From the NCBI RefSeq assembly GCF_002575655.3, contig NC_053037.3, positions 448,477,793-448,541,792 of the forward strand: a stretch of DNA of 64,000 nt, given 5' to 3'. Positions 46,401 to 55,574 of this stretch are shown here, piece by piece. Source of the DNA: Aegilops tauschii subsp. strangulata. Lineage: Eukaryota > Streptophyta > Magnoliopsida > Poales > Poaceae. Below the pieces are notes generated by a model. It saw nothing but the letters and a program-made list of their open reading frames with translations. It was not told the DNA's origin and made no database searches. Each line of letters opens with the position of its first letter. Position 1 is the first letter of the stretch. The translations under genes were made by a program, and so were the position numbers.

Positions 46401-46817
46401 GCTCGGCGACGAGGGGGACCGGATCTGGCGAGGTGGGATAGCGATCGAGATGGAGGGGGATCGAGATCAAGTGTCCATGAAATATACACTAATGGCGCAC
46501 CGTGGAACAGTGCGCCATTACTAGCTTAAACTAGTAATGGCGCTCTGTTCCCTGGTGCGCCATTTGTAGTTTTGCAAAAAAGTAAAAAATAAAAAAAAAT
46601 ATAGTAGTGGCGCACTATGTGGCTGGTGCGCCATTAGTATATTTGGAAAAAAAAATTGTTACTAATGGCGCACCGTGTGTCTGGTGCGCCATTAGTGTCT
46701 TTCACACTAATAGCGCACCAGCACATGGTGCGCCACTGCTACATAGCAATGGTGCACCACATGTCTGGTGCGCCATTAGTGGCCATTCCATCTATAGCCC
46801 TTTTCCTAGTAGTGCAA

Positions 46818-47850
46818 GGTCAAATTTAACGTTGTCTATTTAGGTCAATCCTCAAAGTTCAAGAGTACTCTAAACGTGAATGCTTGTGTTTCAAAATTTC
46901 GAACGAAGCGCCAAAAGAGCCTCTACTCGCCCGAAACCGCGTGAGACCAATGTTTGGTAGTACAAGGAAATTACTTTTCTAATAACTACGACCCGTGAAA
47001 CCTACCGGCCCGACATCCAAAGGTCTAAACCGGGGTAGGTTTGTAGCTTCATCTAGACGCCACGCAACCGCCTCCGAAAAACATTCATACACAATGGCCG
47101 CCTAAGCACACATGCGCGCGGCTGAGATCGCTCCCGTCCACTATTTGGGACACCTGGGATTACCATCCTACCCCCGACCCGCAGTAGGTCCGAAATTTAA
47201 GAGGGGGCAAAGTTTGTACTTTCCCAAATTTAAAACAAGCGCGTCCCATCTTCTGTTCAAAAAAGCCAAAAACAAGCGCGTCCCAGACCGAAACATGGTT
47301 CTCCCCCTCCCCCCCCCCCCCCCCGCCCACCCGTCCGATTCCCCATTCGTACTCCGTGGGCGCAAAAACTACCTCTCCACTAGCACAGCGGGATTAAAGG
47401 GATGGCCTGGGGGCGCTGCCAAGCACGGCGGTGGTTTGAGGTCGAGGGGAGGGCGAGGCGGTGGAGGCAGGGGTTTGGGCCGATGGTCGCTGGCGGTTCG
47501 AGAAAGATCGTCAACAGTGACTGGCGGGAGGTAGACGAAGGCCATCTCCCGTTCCTTGTAGATCGGACGGTTCATTAAAAAATTGACTGACCTATTTATT
47601 TTCAGTCGACTGTTATCTTGACATGACCACATGTGGTGGTGTGCTGGAGGAGTACCTGCATTTCCTGTGCTCATATATTAGAAAATCATACGGAATAGAA
47701 TCTAATTTTGTTTGCCATGCAATGTTGTAGAGCTATCATATGTCTCCTGTCATTTATTTTTCAGCCACCTGCTATCTGCTACTTTTACAGTGCACTAGTT
47801 CGGCACACACTTCACCCATACTCTCACTATTGTGTTTTTATGCAAGGGTA
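46818..47850. other. Region upstream of the En/Spm-type gene, with a poly-C tract
   Basis: No gene is certain. A run of about 17 C lies at 47311-47332, and a GC-rich block at 47385-47540 could be a 5' exon or promoter of the downstream gene. I see no convincing start codon. Confidence 0.35.
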
Positions 47851-47859
47851 TTTCAGACC

Positions 47860-49490
47860 CTGCCCTGACAGAAGCAGAAAAGATAAGAGAGAAGTCGCTC
47901 CTGCATGGTACGCGGCTAAGCCGGACACGTTTCAAGACTATAAAGGGTGTAGTGTCAGCAGATGGAGACGGGGAACATAGCTCTGGAGTTGATGATGTCG
48001 CTCGCCATGAACCACCATCCCAGGTGCTTGCTTTAACTTCAGGGTGTCATATGTGGTTGGATGTTTCATATGGTGTCTAGCTTGTATTCGAAAGGCCGAA
48101 GTCGGTCTTTATTAAGATAAGGAAAGATATTTTTTACATGAACCACCATCCCGTGAGCACCAGAAGACAAATAGCTAGTCAGGGCACTGGCCGAGCCAGT
48201 GACAAGCCCAGCAAAGAGAGGCATCACCTGGAATCCAACTAAAAAGCCGCGATGGTGGCGAAGCAGCCCGCCTCCCACCAGGCTCTCAGGTCCTAGATGA
48301 TCATGCTTACCACTCCAGCCGGATGTCTAGCTTGTATTGCTTCCAATTTGGTTAAATTGCATCTGCTTAGCTTACACATTATACCTTTGAATATGACATG
48401 CCTTTCTATTTTTGGTACATACTAGTACATCTGTGTATTAACCATGTTCTTACATCAAACTAATGTTCTTGTGTATCCCTCATCAATCACTTATGATGAG
48501 GCAGTCAGGCAAGCGGAATACTCCTCATTTAAAGAATGCAGTGTCAGCCTCCCAACATGATTCTCAAGAAACAGCAAGGCTAGATGAAGATAGTGAACGT
48601 AGCTCTGTAGTTGATTACCGCATTTCCCCTACACTAGCATCATAGGTGCTTGCTCTAACTTGGCAGCGTGATATGTGGTTGCATGTTTCATATGGTGTCT
48701 AGATTGTAATTCTTCCAATCTGGTTAAACTGCTTGTGCTATTCTGCTTAGCTTATACATTATACCTGTTAATGTGACATGCCTTCATGTATTTAGTACAT
48801 AGTACATCTGTCTATTGAGCATGTCCTCACATAAAACTATTGTTTTTTTTGTATCCCGCATAAATCAATATGACGAGACACCTTCAGTATATGCAGTGTG
48901 ATATTAGTTGCATCTTCTATATGATTTATAGCATGCGCTGCTTCTAATTTGTTGAAATGCCATTTATGATGGGACACTTTTAACTTGGCAGAGTCATATT
49001 GGTTGCATCTTTCATGTGGTGTCTAGCTTGCATTTCTTCTTATTTGGTGAAATGGTTTTTGCTTAGTTTACACAAATAGTTGTGAATATGCCATGCCGTC
49101 CTGTTTTTCGTATTATTCCATCCTGGAATCATGTGTTTGCCTTACATCAAAGTAGTGATTGTCAGTATCATGCACGAATGAGTTTTGAAGAGTGAATTTT
49201 ATTGCTTTTCTTGTCGGTTTTACTTGAGAATTCAAAATCATTAAAGCGGAAGGAAGTTAGCAAGGCAGCGGATGAAGGTGCTCCTTCAAAATGGAGGGCC
49301 TCTACATATTCTACTCCTCCATCCCCCCACGATGATTTCCAAGACAACACATGCATAGACACTCAACGTAGCTGTGTTGGTGATGAGCACGTCTCCCCTA
49401 GTGCACCATCACAGGTGCTCCCTCTAACTTGGCACTGTTATATGTGGTTGCATGTTTTGTATGATGTCTAGCTTGTATTGCTTCTAATTT
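47860..49490 (+). repeat. Three to four tandem copies of an exon plus its intron start
   Basis: Copies at about 47860-48090, 48490-48715 and 49235-49475 each hold a short exon ending in ACCATC(C/A)CAG|GTGCT followed by TAACTT..(A/G)G..GT(C/G)ATATGTGGTTG(G/C)ATGTTT. A fourth partial copy lies at 48960-49040. The period is about 700 bp once the LINE fragment is removed. Confidence 0.7.
48089..48323 (-). mobile_element. 5'-truncated LINE fragment with a 15-bp TSD
   Basis: The 235-bp insert is flanked by TGTCTAGCTTGTATT at 48074-48088 and 48324-48338. On the minus strand it ends CTTAATAAAGACCGACTTCG near 48095, resembling plant L1-type LINE 3' ends, which carry an AATAAA-like signal and then a short tail. 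A long TSD and 5' truncation are typical of target-primed reverse transcription. Only 3' UTR and a possible ORF2 tail remain. Confidence 0.7.
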
Positions 49491-51037
49491 TCTTGAATTG
49501 CATCTGCTTACTTTACACATTAAACTTGTGACTAAGACACGTGTTCCTATTTCTAGAACATAAATATCTGTCTATCACACCATGTTCTTACATCAAAGTA
49601 CATTTGTTCCGAAGAACTAAATTGTTATTCATTTTTCTTGTCGGCTTGACTTAACATGGCACAGAGAAAGAGGAAGCAAGACAGAACGACAAGGAAAGGG
49701 AAGCGGAACAATCCTGCAGATTCTGCTGGTACTGATGATGCAATAGAAGGTCAAAGTCCACCGGAAAATTGTACCGACAGGGTATCTCATGCTACATGAG
49801 CTGCAGAACAAGCCAAACAGAAACAAATAGCTGCCACCAAACAAGCAGAGACAACCCTAGTTGTTGCAACACCTTCCACAGTACCACCAGCTACACGATT
49901 TACTCGTTCGTCAACTCAGCTAGCAGCACGTTCCGAAGCTCCCTTGCCACCTGACACTACTTCCGAAGCACTCTTGACACAAGATGAGTTGGCAAGATCA
50001 GATCAACTTTGTGAGCTTCAACAGCAAGAAGGTAGTTGCTGGAGTCAAGTTACAGTTGCATGCTTCTTTATATGTAGTCTCATAGTTTGATGTACACTAA
50101 CACTTCCTATGTTTGTTGTTGGACTAGCACCTAGGCGCAAGAGGAAACAAACATCAGGGATAATGCTCAATAGGTTAACTAAATCTAGAGGAGGAAGAAT
50201 GGAGATCCGTTTTGAGGCAGGTTTAAAAAGGCCACGTGATGCTACAGAGTCAGCCAAGTTAGTATCAGAGGCAGCGGTTGCTGTTAGGTGTCATGTACGT
50301 ATCCTCCCAACATGGATTCAGTACAGGAATGACAAAGACGAAACCCAGTTCAACACCTTCCTCGACCATTTATCTGTAAGTATGGTTATGTATGGAAACT
50401 AGTAATATCGTCTTGCTCTGTCCAATACTTTCTAGGTTGCTGATAATGAGACTCCCATAATTTTCAACAGATGAGGTTCAAGTTGGATAGCCAAGATGAA
50501 GCAACCAGACAAGCTTGCACCCATGTTTTTAAGTCTGCTCTGCGACAGTATTGGTATAACTTGAGGAAAACTCACTTTGAAGGCAAGGCTAACAGTGAAC
50601 TTGCCCAAACATCTCCAGTGGAAAATATATCTGATGAAGACTGGAGAGGCCTCGTTAAACACTGGTCCGATCTGAAGTATCAGGTACATTATATATATGT
50701 GATCAGATCACATGTTGAAGTCCTATTTATGCATGTGCCACACAAATCTATCTTCTTGTAGGTGAACTGTTCAAAGAACAAGGCCAACCATACAAAAGTG
50801 AAATTCCAACAGACGACAGGATCTCGTAGCTATATTGCACACTGCGAGGCTCTTGTAATTAGCTGATGTTTCACTCTTTTCGTTGTACCATATTATCAGA
50901 TCTATATTGACTTGTTCCAAATATAGAGGAAAGCCCGCAAGGACCAAAAAGTACCTGAACCAAATGCTGTGGAAATCTTCAAGGACTGTCACACCAGCAA
51001 GAAGAAGGGAATGACTACACCAGTCAAAGCCGCTGTT

Positions 51038-51239
51038 GTAAGTCCTTAATCCTCATGCCTTTTAACTACTACTTATTCTGACTTGTGCCTTGAACTGCAT
51101 GGTTTGCAGCCAATGTCTATTACTCTTTTCAATTTTATACGCAATTGTCTTAGCGTATCATTGCACCTTACAAGGTTTAAAAGAGAGGAGTGATGTTCCT
51201 TTGATTTTGATCTGTAATCTAGTTCCGTGCTGGACTTGC
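51038..51239. other. Intron or 3' end of the En/Spm-type gene
   Basis: AT-rich sequence follows the donor site at 51038. No further Transposase_24-type exon was recognised before the repeat array starts. Confidence 0.35.
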
Positions 51240-52135
51240 ACGTAGAAGGCCGTAGAAACAATGGGCCTTCTAAGGGCCGTAGAAACAATGGGCCTTCTAC
51301 GTGGCGTAGAAACAATGGGCCTTATACAGGCCATAGACACAATGGGCCTTCTATGGGCCATATCATCAATGGGCCTTCTACGGGCTTATGATCGGTTGGC
51401 CAAACATGGGCCAATAACATACCACATTATGGCCGTAAATGGGCTAGAGTTGAAATCATTCGTTCATGGGCCGACCATAACGGGCCGTCGTTAATCGGCC
51501 GTATTTTGATGACGCTATCAAAACGGCCCAACGTATTAACGGGCCACAAATAGGCCGACTGTAACCACGGGCTGAATTTGGCCCACAAGCAGAAAATGAC
51601 AGTAATGGGCCGTAAGTAAACGAATGTGGAAATGAGCCCAAGAATAAATGGGCCCCGAGAAGGCTGAAAGATAACATGGGCTGGAAACGGCCCAAGTGAA
51701 TAATGGGTCGTTAATGGGTATAAAGTGATACACTGTTCATTACGGGCCAGTTTCACCACGGGCCATTAATGGGTATAAATTGATACACTGTTCATTACGG
51801 GCCAGTTTTACCACGGGCCGTTAATGGGCCGAGAGTAATAAGGGCCTCATATGGGCCGAAAGACGTCATGGGCCATACATGGGCCGAAAGTTAAAACGGG
51901 CTGGAATTATATTGGACGGCCCAGATGGCGCTACTGGGCCTAATTCGGTTAGGCTGTAAACGGGCCCTGGGTTAGCGGGCTGTAAATGGGCTATATGCGA
52001 ACAGGCCGTTAACAGGCTTGCCGTGGGCCGGCACGCCACCTTTTGACCAAGTCAAACGGGCCGGCCTTTTCACAGGAATGGGCCTCTATTGGGCCGTGCC
52101 ACGTGTCAACGTATCATAGGTGCTTTGTCTCCAAT
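51240..52135. repeat. Right subterminal array of GGGCC motifs
   Basis: Dozens of AATGGGCC, ACGGGCC and GGCC-containing words are spaced 10-30 bp apart. It starts with five copies of a 22-bp unit (GTAGAAACAATGGGCCTTCT, 51245-51375), and a 60-bp unit is duplicated at 51715-51830. Dense short motifs next to a CACTA end are candidate binding sites for the accessory transposon protein. Confidence 0.8.
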
Positions 52136-52525
52136 GAGTGGATGACATCTGTCCCAACGGTGAGCTGACACGTGTTTCCTCCAGCCAATGATGATTTTAC
52201 ACATGGAAAATCCCCATTGGTCGGGGCTGTTAACGGGTTATCGGATCCAGAACCAGACCCGATAGCTTAACGGCGTTCCGTTACGGTGGATGCCACGTGT
52301 CGGTCACCCTTGACGAAAGCACTTCTGTCACGCGCGATTTATCATCGTGGAAGTGGACACTTCCGTGATGATAATTTTGGTAATGTCATGGAACACTTCT
52401 ACGACAGCACAGGTATGACTATCTTGATTCTGTCATAAAATTGTCATGGATGTACATGCATGACAAAAAATGCGACCTACTGTGACAAACACGTATCATC
52501 ACGGAAGTGTATTTTTTTTGTAGTG
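52136..52525. repeat. Right terminal zone of the giant CACTA
   Basis: Unlike the left end, this zone has CACGTGTC words (52110, 52172, 52293) before the terminus. The last 150 bases share 'atgac' and 'tgtcat' motifs with the left end, including TGACAAAAAATGCGACC, and finish in the inverted CACTACAAAA terminus. Confidence 0.7.
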
Positions 52526-52528
52526 ACA

Positions 52529-52982
52529 GTAATTTGTTTACCCACCGTTTGCTATCTTTCTCGAGAGAAGCCACTAGTGAAACCTACGGCCCCCGGGTCT
52601 TCTTCCTCATATATTTGCCTTGCGATCTACTTTTTCCTTGCGTTTATTTTCAGATCTATTAAACCAAAAATACAAAAATACCTTGATGCAATTTATTCTT
52701 ATTTATTTTATTTGGCGTTCGATCTATCAATCTACTACAAATTTACCTCACGTCCTTTGCCTATCTTGAGGCGCCGTACCCCGAAAGGGATAGACAACCC
52801 CTTTAACACATTGGGTTGCGAGGTGTTGTTATTTGTGTGCAGGGGCTGTTTACGTTGTGTTGCTTGGTTCTCCTACTGGTTCGATAACCTTGGTTTCATA
52901 TCTGAGGGAAATACCTACCGCCGTTGTGCTACATCATCCCTTCCTCTTTGGGGAAATACCGACGTAGCTTCAAGCGACATCA
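52529..52982 (+). repeat. 3' LTR, right part
   Basis: Continues the LTR broken at 16427. It is collinear with 11055-11509, from GTAATTTGTTTACCCA to AAGCGACATCA, and is followed by the TSD ACCCT. Confidence 0.92.
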
Positions 52983-53204
52983 ACCCTATGGTGCAAACGC
53001 CATGTACGCAGCCGAGAACGCGTGCCGACGTTACGCCGTCCGGGAATAATGCCGCACTTAAAAATTATAGAACCATCAATAAATTTTGAGCCTGTGTCCC
53101 GTCACATTCGAAATTACTACCATGCTATATTTAATTGCAAACATGTTCACACCGATCAAAACCTAAACGGTTTCCCACTTAGGAATGTATTAGTACTCGG
53201 TTAT
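52983..53204. other. Resumed older DNA between insertions
   Basis: About 220 bp of sequence that was adjacent to 9929 before the gypsy insertion. It probably belongs to the CACTA-like element that begins at 9315. No gene is visible. Confidence 0.5.
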
Positions 53205-54360
53205 TGTCGGTGTACAAAAGTAGGGGCTCTCCTTTTGACCCCTTTACTTGTGCACGGGCAGTCAGAGCCACGCGCCACGGCCACACCTAGCAGGGCAGAA
53301 GAGGGAAGCCGGAGAGAAGCGAAAGCGCAAGGCAACCGAGGAAACGCTAAGACCAGAAACACAGGAGAGCAAAAGGGCGAGGTGGACTCCCCCGGCAAGA
53401 CCCTTGCCGGGGCGGCCTCCGCGGCCCCGGCAAGAGCCTTGCCAGGGCAACTTGCCCGATGCCACCAGAGCAGGCCACCCTTGAGCCCATGGGTTCCAAC
53501 ACCAGCCAACCAACTACATTGGAACCAGGGCTCGGGAGGCGCCTCTGTGGTGGCATGCAGATCTTCGTCAAGATCATGAACACACAAGATCAGATGAGGA
53601 CCAGAAGATGGCGACCCTCGGCAAGACCCCCGGCAAGCGCCTTGCCGGGATGACTGCGACGCCACGGAAAGATCCTTGCTGGGCCCACGGCAAGACCCTT
53701 GCCGAGGGCATCAGCGGGGCCACTGCCAGGCCCGCACCAGCCAAGACTCCACCGCCGTCCCCAAGCAGCTGCTAGCTCAACCAGCTGGGCAGGCACATGC
53801 GTGGCGACGGGCGGCCTCTACACCAACTCAGCAAGCACCTGCGTGGTGACATGCAGATCTTCGTGAAGGCTCCACCACTGCGCCAGCTCAGCAGCCTGCC
53901 TGCCTACATGGCACCGCACGCATCGCTGGCCTGGGCGCGTGTCAAAGCGAGGCGGAGCAGCGACGGACGGGACGGGCCTCGTTCCCGTCCCCAATAAAGC
54001 TAATGAACACCTAAGTAGCGCATTTAAAGCGCTTTGTCCCGTAACGCCGGGCGATAAGCTCGCGCGCTGTACACCTTTCCACCTCCTGTGTGCCACTGTG
54101 GTAACCCCTTTTGCCTATAAAAGGAGGCCCGAGGCGACCAGGAGAAGGATTCGGCTTTTTTGGGCAAGTTATACCCAGAGCTAGCTCAAGAATACTCAAT
54201 ACATTCACCAAAGCAGGACTAGGGTATTACGCATCCTCGCGGCCCGAACTTGGGTAAATGATCTGTGTGCTTCTTGTTAGACCTACTCTTCTCACAACCC
54301 CGCGTCCGCCGACCGTAGAAGGGATTCCAGTGATCCCATAGGTGTTGTTTCCCACCGACA
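53205..54360 (+). mobile_element. Solo LTR, TSD gttat
   Basis: The 1156-bp LTR runs from TGTCGGTGTACAAAAG to GTTTCCCACCGACA, flanked by GTTAT at 53200-53204 and 54361-54365. It is the same family as the minus-strand LTR at 5460-6603. A TATA box (GCCTATAAAAGG) lies near 54114. It carries the same CCCCGGCAAG...CTTGCCGGGG hairpins (53392-53450). No second LTR or interior adjoins it. Confidence 0.88.
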
Positions 54361-54460
54361 GTTATAAATACTACCTACTTCAAGATGACTACACATTCCT
54401 CCTCAACTCCTCATCCACAAAAACAAACAAGTCATTCATTGTTGTTCCCTTGTGTGTGCC

Positions 54461-55132
54461 ATGGCCAGCATGAGTTCTGGGTCGAGAGATTACTACCAGG
54501 GAGAGGCGAGCATGGAAGCGGAAGCACGAGAGATGTCCCGCCTCACCGTGAAACCAGTCGACATGTCCCGCCGCACGGCCACAGCAGCATAGAGGTCCCG
54601 CCGCGACGCCGAATCAGCACAGAGGTCTCACCGCGCTGTCGATGCAGCAGACTGGTCCGGCCACACCGCGGAAGTAGCGGAGATGTCCCGCCACACCGCG
54701 AATGTGGCAGAGATGTCCTCCCGCGCCGCGGCGGCCTGGGAAAATGTCTCGCAGGCAGGTGAGGACTCTCAGAGGGGCATGCGCGCTATGCTCGATGACC
54801 TGATGGGTCGGATCTCCGACTGGATGAAGCTGCAGGACGAGATGAATGCCTCATATGAAAATGCTACTAGCATCATCCGGGGACTATGGGAGGACAAGGC
54901 GAAGCTCCGCATCGAGCGCGACCTGCTGAGGGCGACGATTGCCAGAACGACGAAGCAAGACGAGGAGACCACTGCCTTGTTGAAGAGGACCGACTTCAAC
55001 GTCAAGAAACTTATGGACGAGAATGCCATGCTCCGCATCGAGCACCAAAGGCTGGTGGAGTAATCCGTGGATGCTCACAAGCAACGTCTTGAGGACATGA
55101 AAGAGCTCATCGTCGCTCGCCACGGGAACTAG
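54461..55132 (+). pseudogene. Coiled-coil protein gene with 11-residue repeats, two stops
   Basis: The ATG at 54461 (gccATGGCC) opens a 224-codon frame. The N-terminal half is a run of 11-residue units (EMSRHTANVA type; 33 bp at DNA level). The C-terminal half (54780-55130) is a charged heptad-like coiled coil (DWMKLQDEMNASYENA, KLMDENAMLRIEHQRLVE). TAG at codon 44 (54590-54592) replaces the CAG seen in the neighbouring unit, and TAA at 55061-55063 probably replaces CAA; the frame then runs to TAG at 55130-55132. It lies in the older DNA beyond the solo LTR and may be cargo or an accessory gene of the CACTA-like element that begins at 9315. Function is not recognised. Confidence 0.55.
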
Positions 55133-55574
55133 TCTCCTCGGCCTGCAGCAACACATCAAGAAAGTAGAGATCAGCGAGCCAGATCATTATCTGCGTCTTC
55201 CTTCTTCTTTTTCCCTTGTGTATTTCAAGCGTTGTCGCATGTGGCTTTTTAATTATCTTCCTAAATATGTAAGACAATTATTATCCACAGTCATCGTCCT
55301 TATATTCATCAGTCTTGCTATAATTTGCAGTCGATGCTATATAGGTCCGTCGGATCTTACATCAACATCCATGCAAAACTTTCTTGTTAGATTTCTTTTT
55401 TCTCTCTTAAATCTCGGGCGCCACTAATGGATACGTTGGGAGAGAGGTGGGCGGTGGATAGAGGTCAAAGGGCTCTCCTCCCGATGAGCATGCGCAGGGG
55501 TCTGATCGCACGCCTCACGTACTTAAATAGCTACCCCGCATGGCACCTCCTAGCCAATAAACAAAGGGGACACG
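55133..55574. other. 3' flank of the coiled-coil gene
   Basis: AT-rich 55200-55410 probably holds the 3' UTR. The remainder shows no gene and ends at the LTR boundary at 55575. Confidence 0.4.

Larger units (their letters stand above)
42785..46814. mobile_element. Non-autonomous CACTA transposon, 4.03 kb, TSD caa
   Basis: The element begins CACTACTAGGAAAAGG and ends CCTTTTCCTAGTAGTG, a 16-bp perfect inverted repeat. CAA is duplicated at 42782-42784 and 46815-46817. Both ends carry many copies of the near-palindrome ACTAATGGCGCAC...GTGCGCCATTAGT (42800-43100, 45750-45880, 46485-46790). The interior has no transposase domain, so it depends on an autonomous relative. It is nested inside the giant CACTA. 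Confidence 0.93.
47854..51037 (+). pseudogene. En/Spm-type second transposon protein with Transposase_24 domain
   Basis: This is the accessory gene of the giant CACTA. Exons with clear GT-AG borders are about 49660-50031, 50128-50375, 50471-50693, 50762-50854 and 50937-51037. They encode a basic region followed by the Ptta/En/Spm Transposase_24 domain (PF03004-like): MEIRFEAGLKRPRDATESAK, FKSALRQYWYNLRKTHFE, DWRGLVKHWSD, FQQTTGSRSYIAH and NAVEIFKDCHTSKKKGM. Upstream, three homologous low-complexity exons (see the repeat entry) may be 5' exons. A TGA at 49798 interrupts the exon at a probable Arg (CGA). Sequence after 51037 runs into the subterminal array, so 3' exons may be missing. In En/Spm the second protein binds subterminal repeats. 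The gene faces away from TNP2. Confidence 0.75.
16428..52525. mobile_element. Giant CACTA (En/Spm) transposon, 36.1 kb, TSD aca
   Basis: The element begins CACTACAAAAAGAAGAC (16428) and ends ATTTTTTTTGTAGTG (52525), giving short inverted CACTACAAAAA termini. ACA is duplicated at 16425-16427 and 52526-52528. The 5' LTR at 11047 preserves the unoccupied site, so the two ends belong to a single insertion event. It contains a TNP2 transposase (minus strand), a Transposase_24-type En/Spm protein gene (plus strand), a GRF zinc-finger gene and other cargo. Nested insertions are a coding-free LTR element, a 4-kb CACTA, a LINE fragment and an inverted-repeat element. Subtracting these leaves about 25 kb, still large for a CACTA. 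Both transposase genes are damaged, so mobility now would need proteins from elsewhere. Confidence 0.92.
9930..52982 (+). mobile_element. Gypsy LTR retrotransposon of about 7 kb, split by the giant CACTA, TSD accct
   Basis: The two LTRs run 9930-11509 and 15278-52982 (the second is interrupted at 16428-52525) and share TGATACGTCTCCAACG starts and GCGACATCA ends. ACCCT is duplicated at 9925-9929 and 52983-52987. A PBS follows the 5' LTR and a purine tract precedes the 3' LTR. Without the CACTA the element is about 6.95 kb. The internal region (11510-15277) lacks protease, reverse transcriptase and integrase, so the element is non-autonomous and would need enzymes from a relative. Confidence 0.9.

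Noticed and set aside
46049..46529. Gly/Arg-rich frames on both strands
   Set aside because: They translate the GGTGCGGTGGGTCGTCGGCG array inside the 4-kb CACTA. There is no start context or domain.
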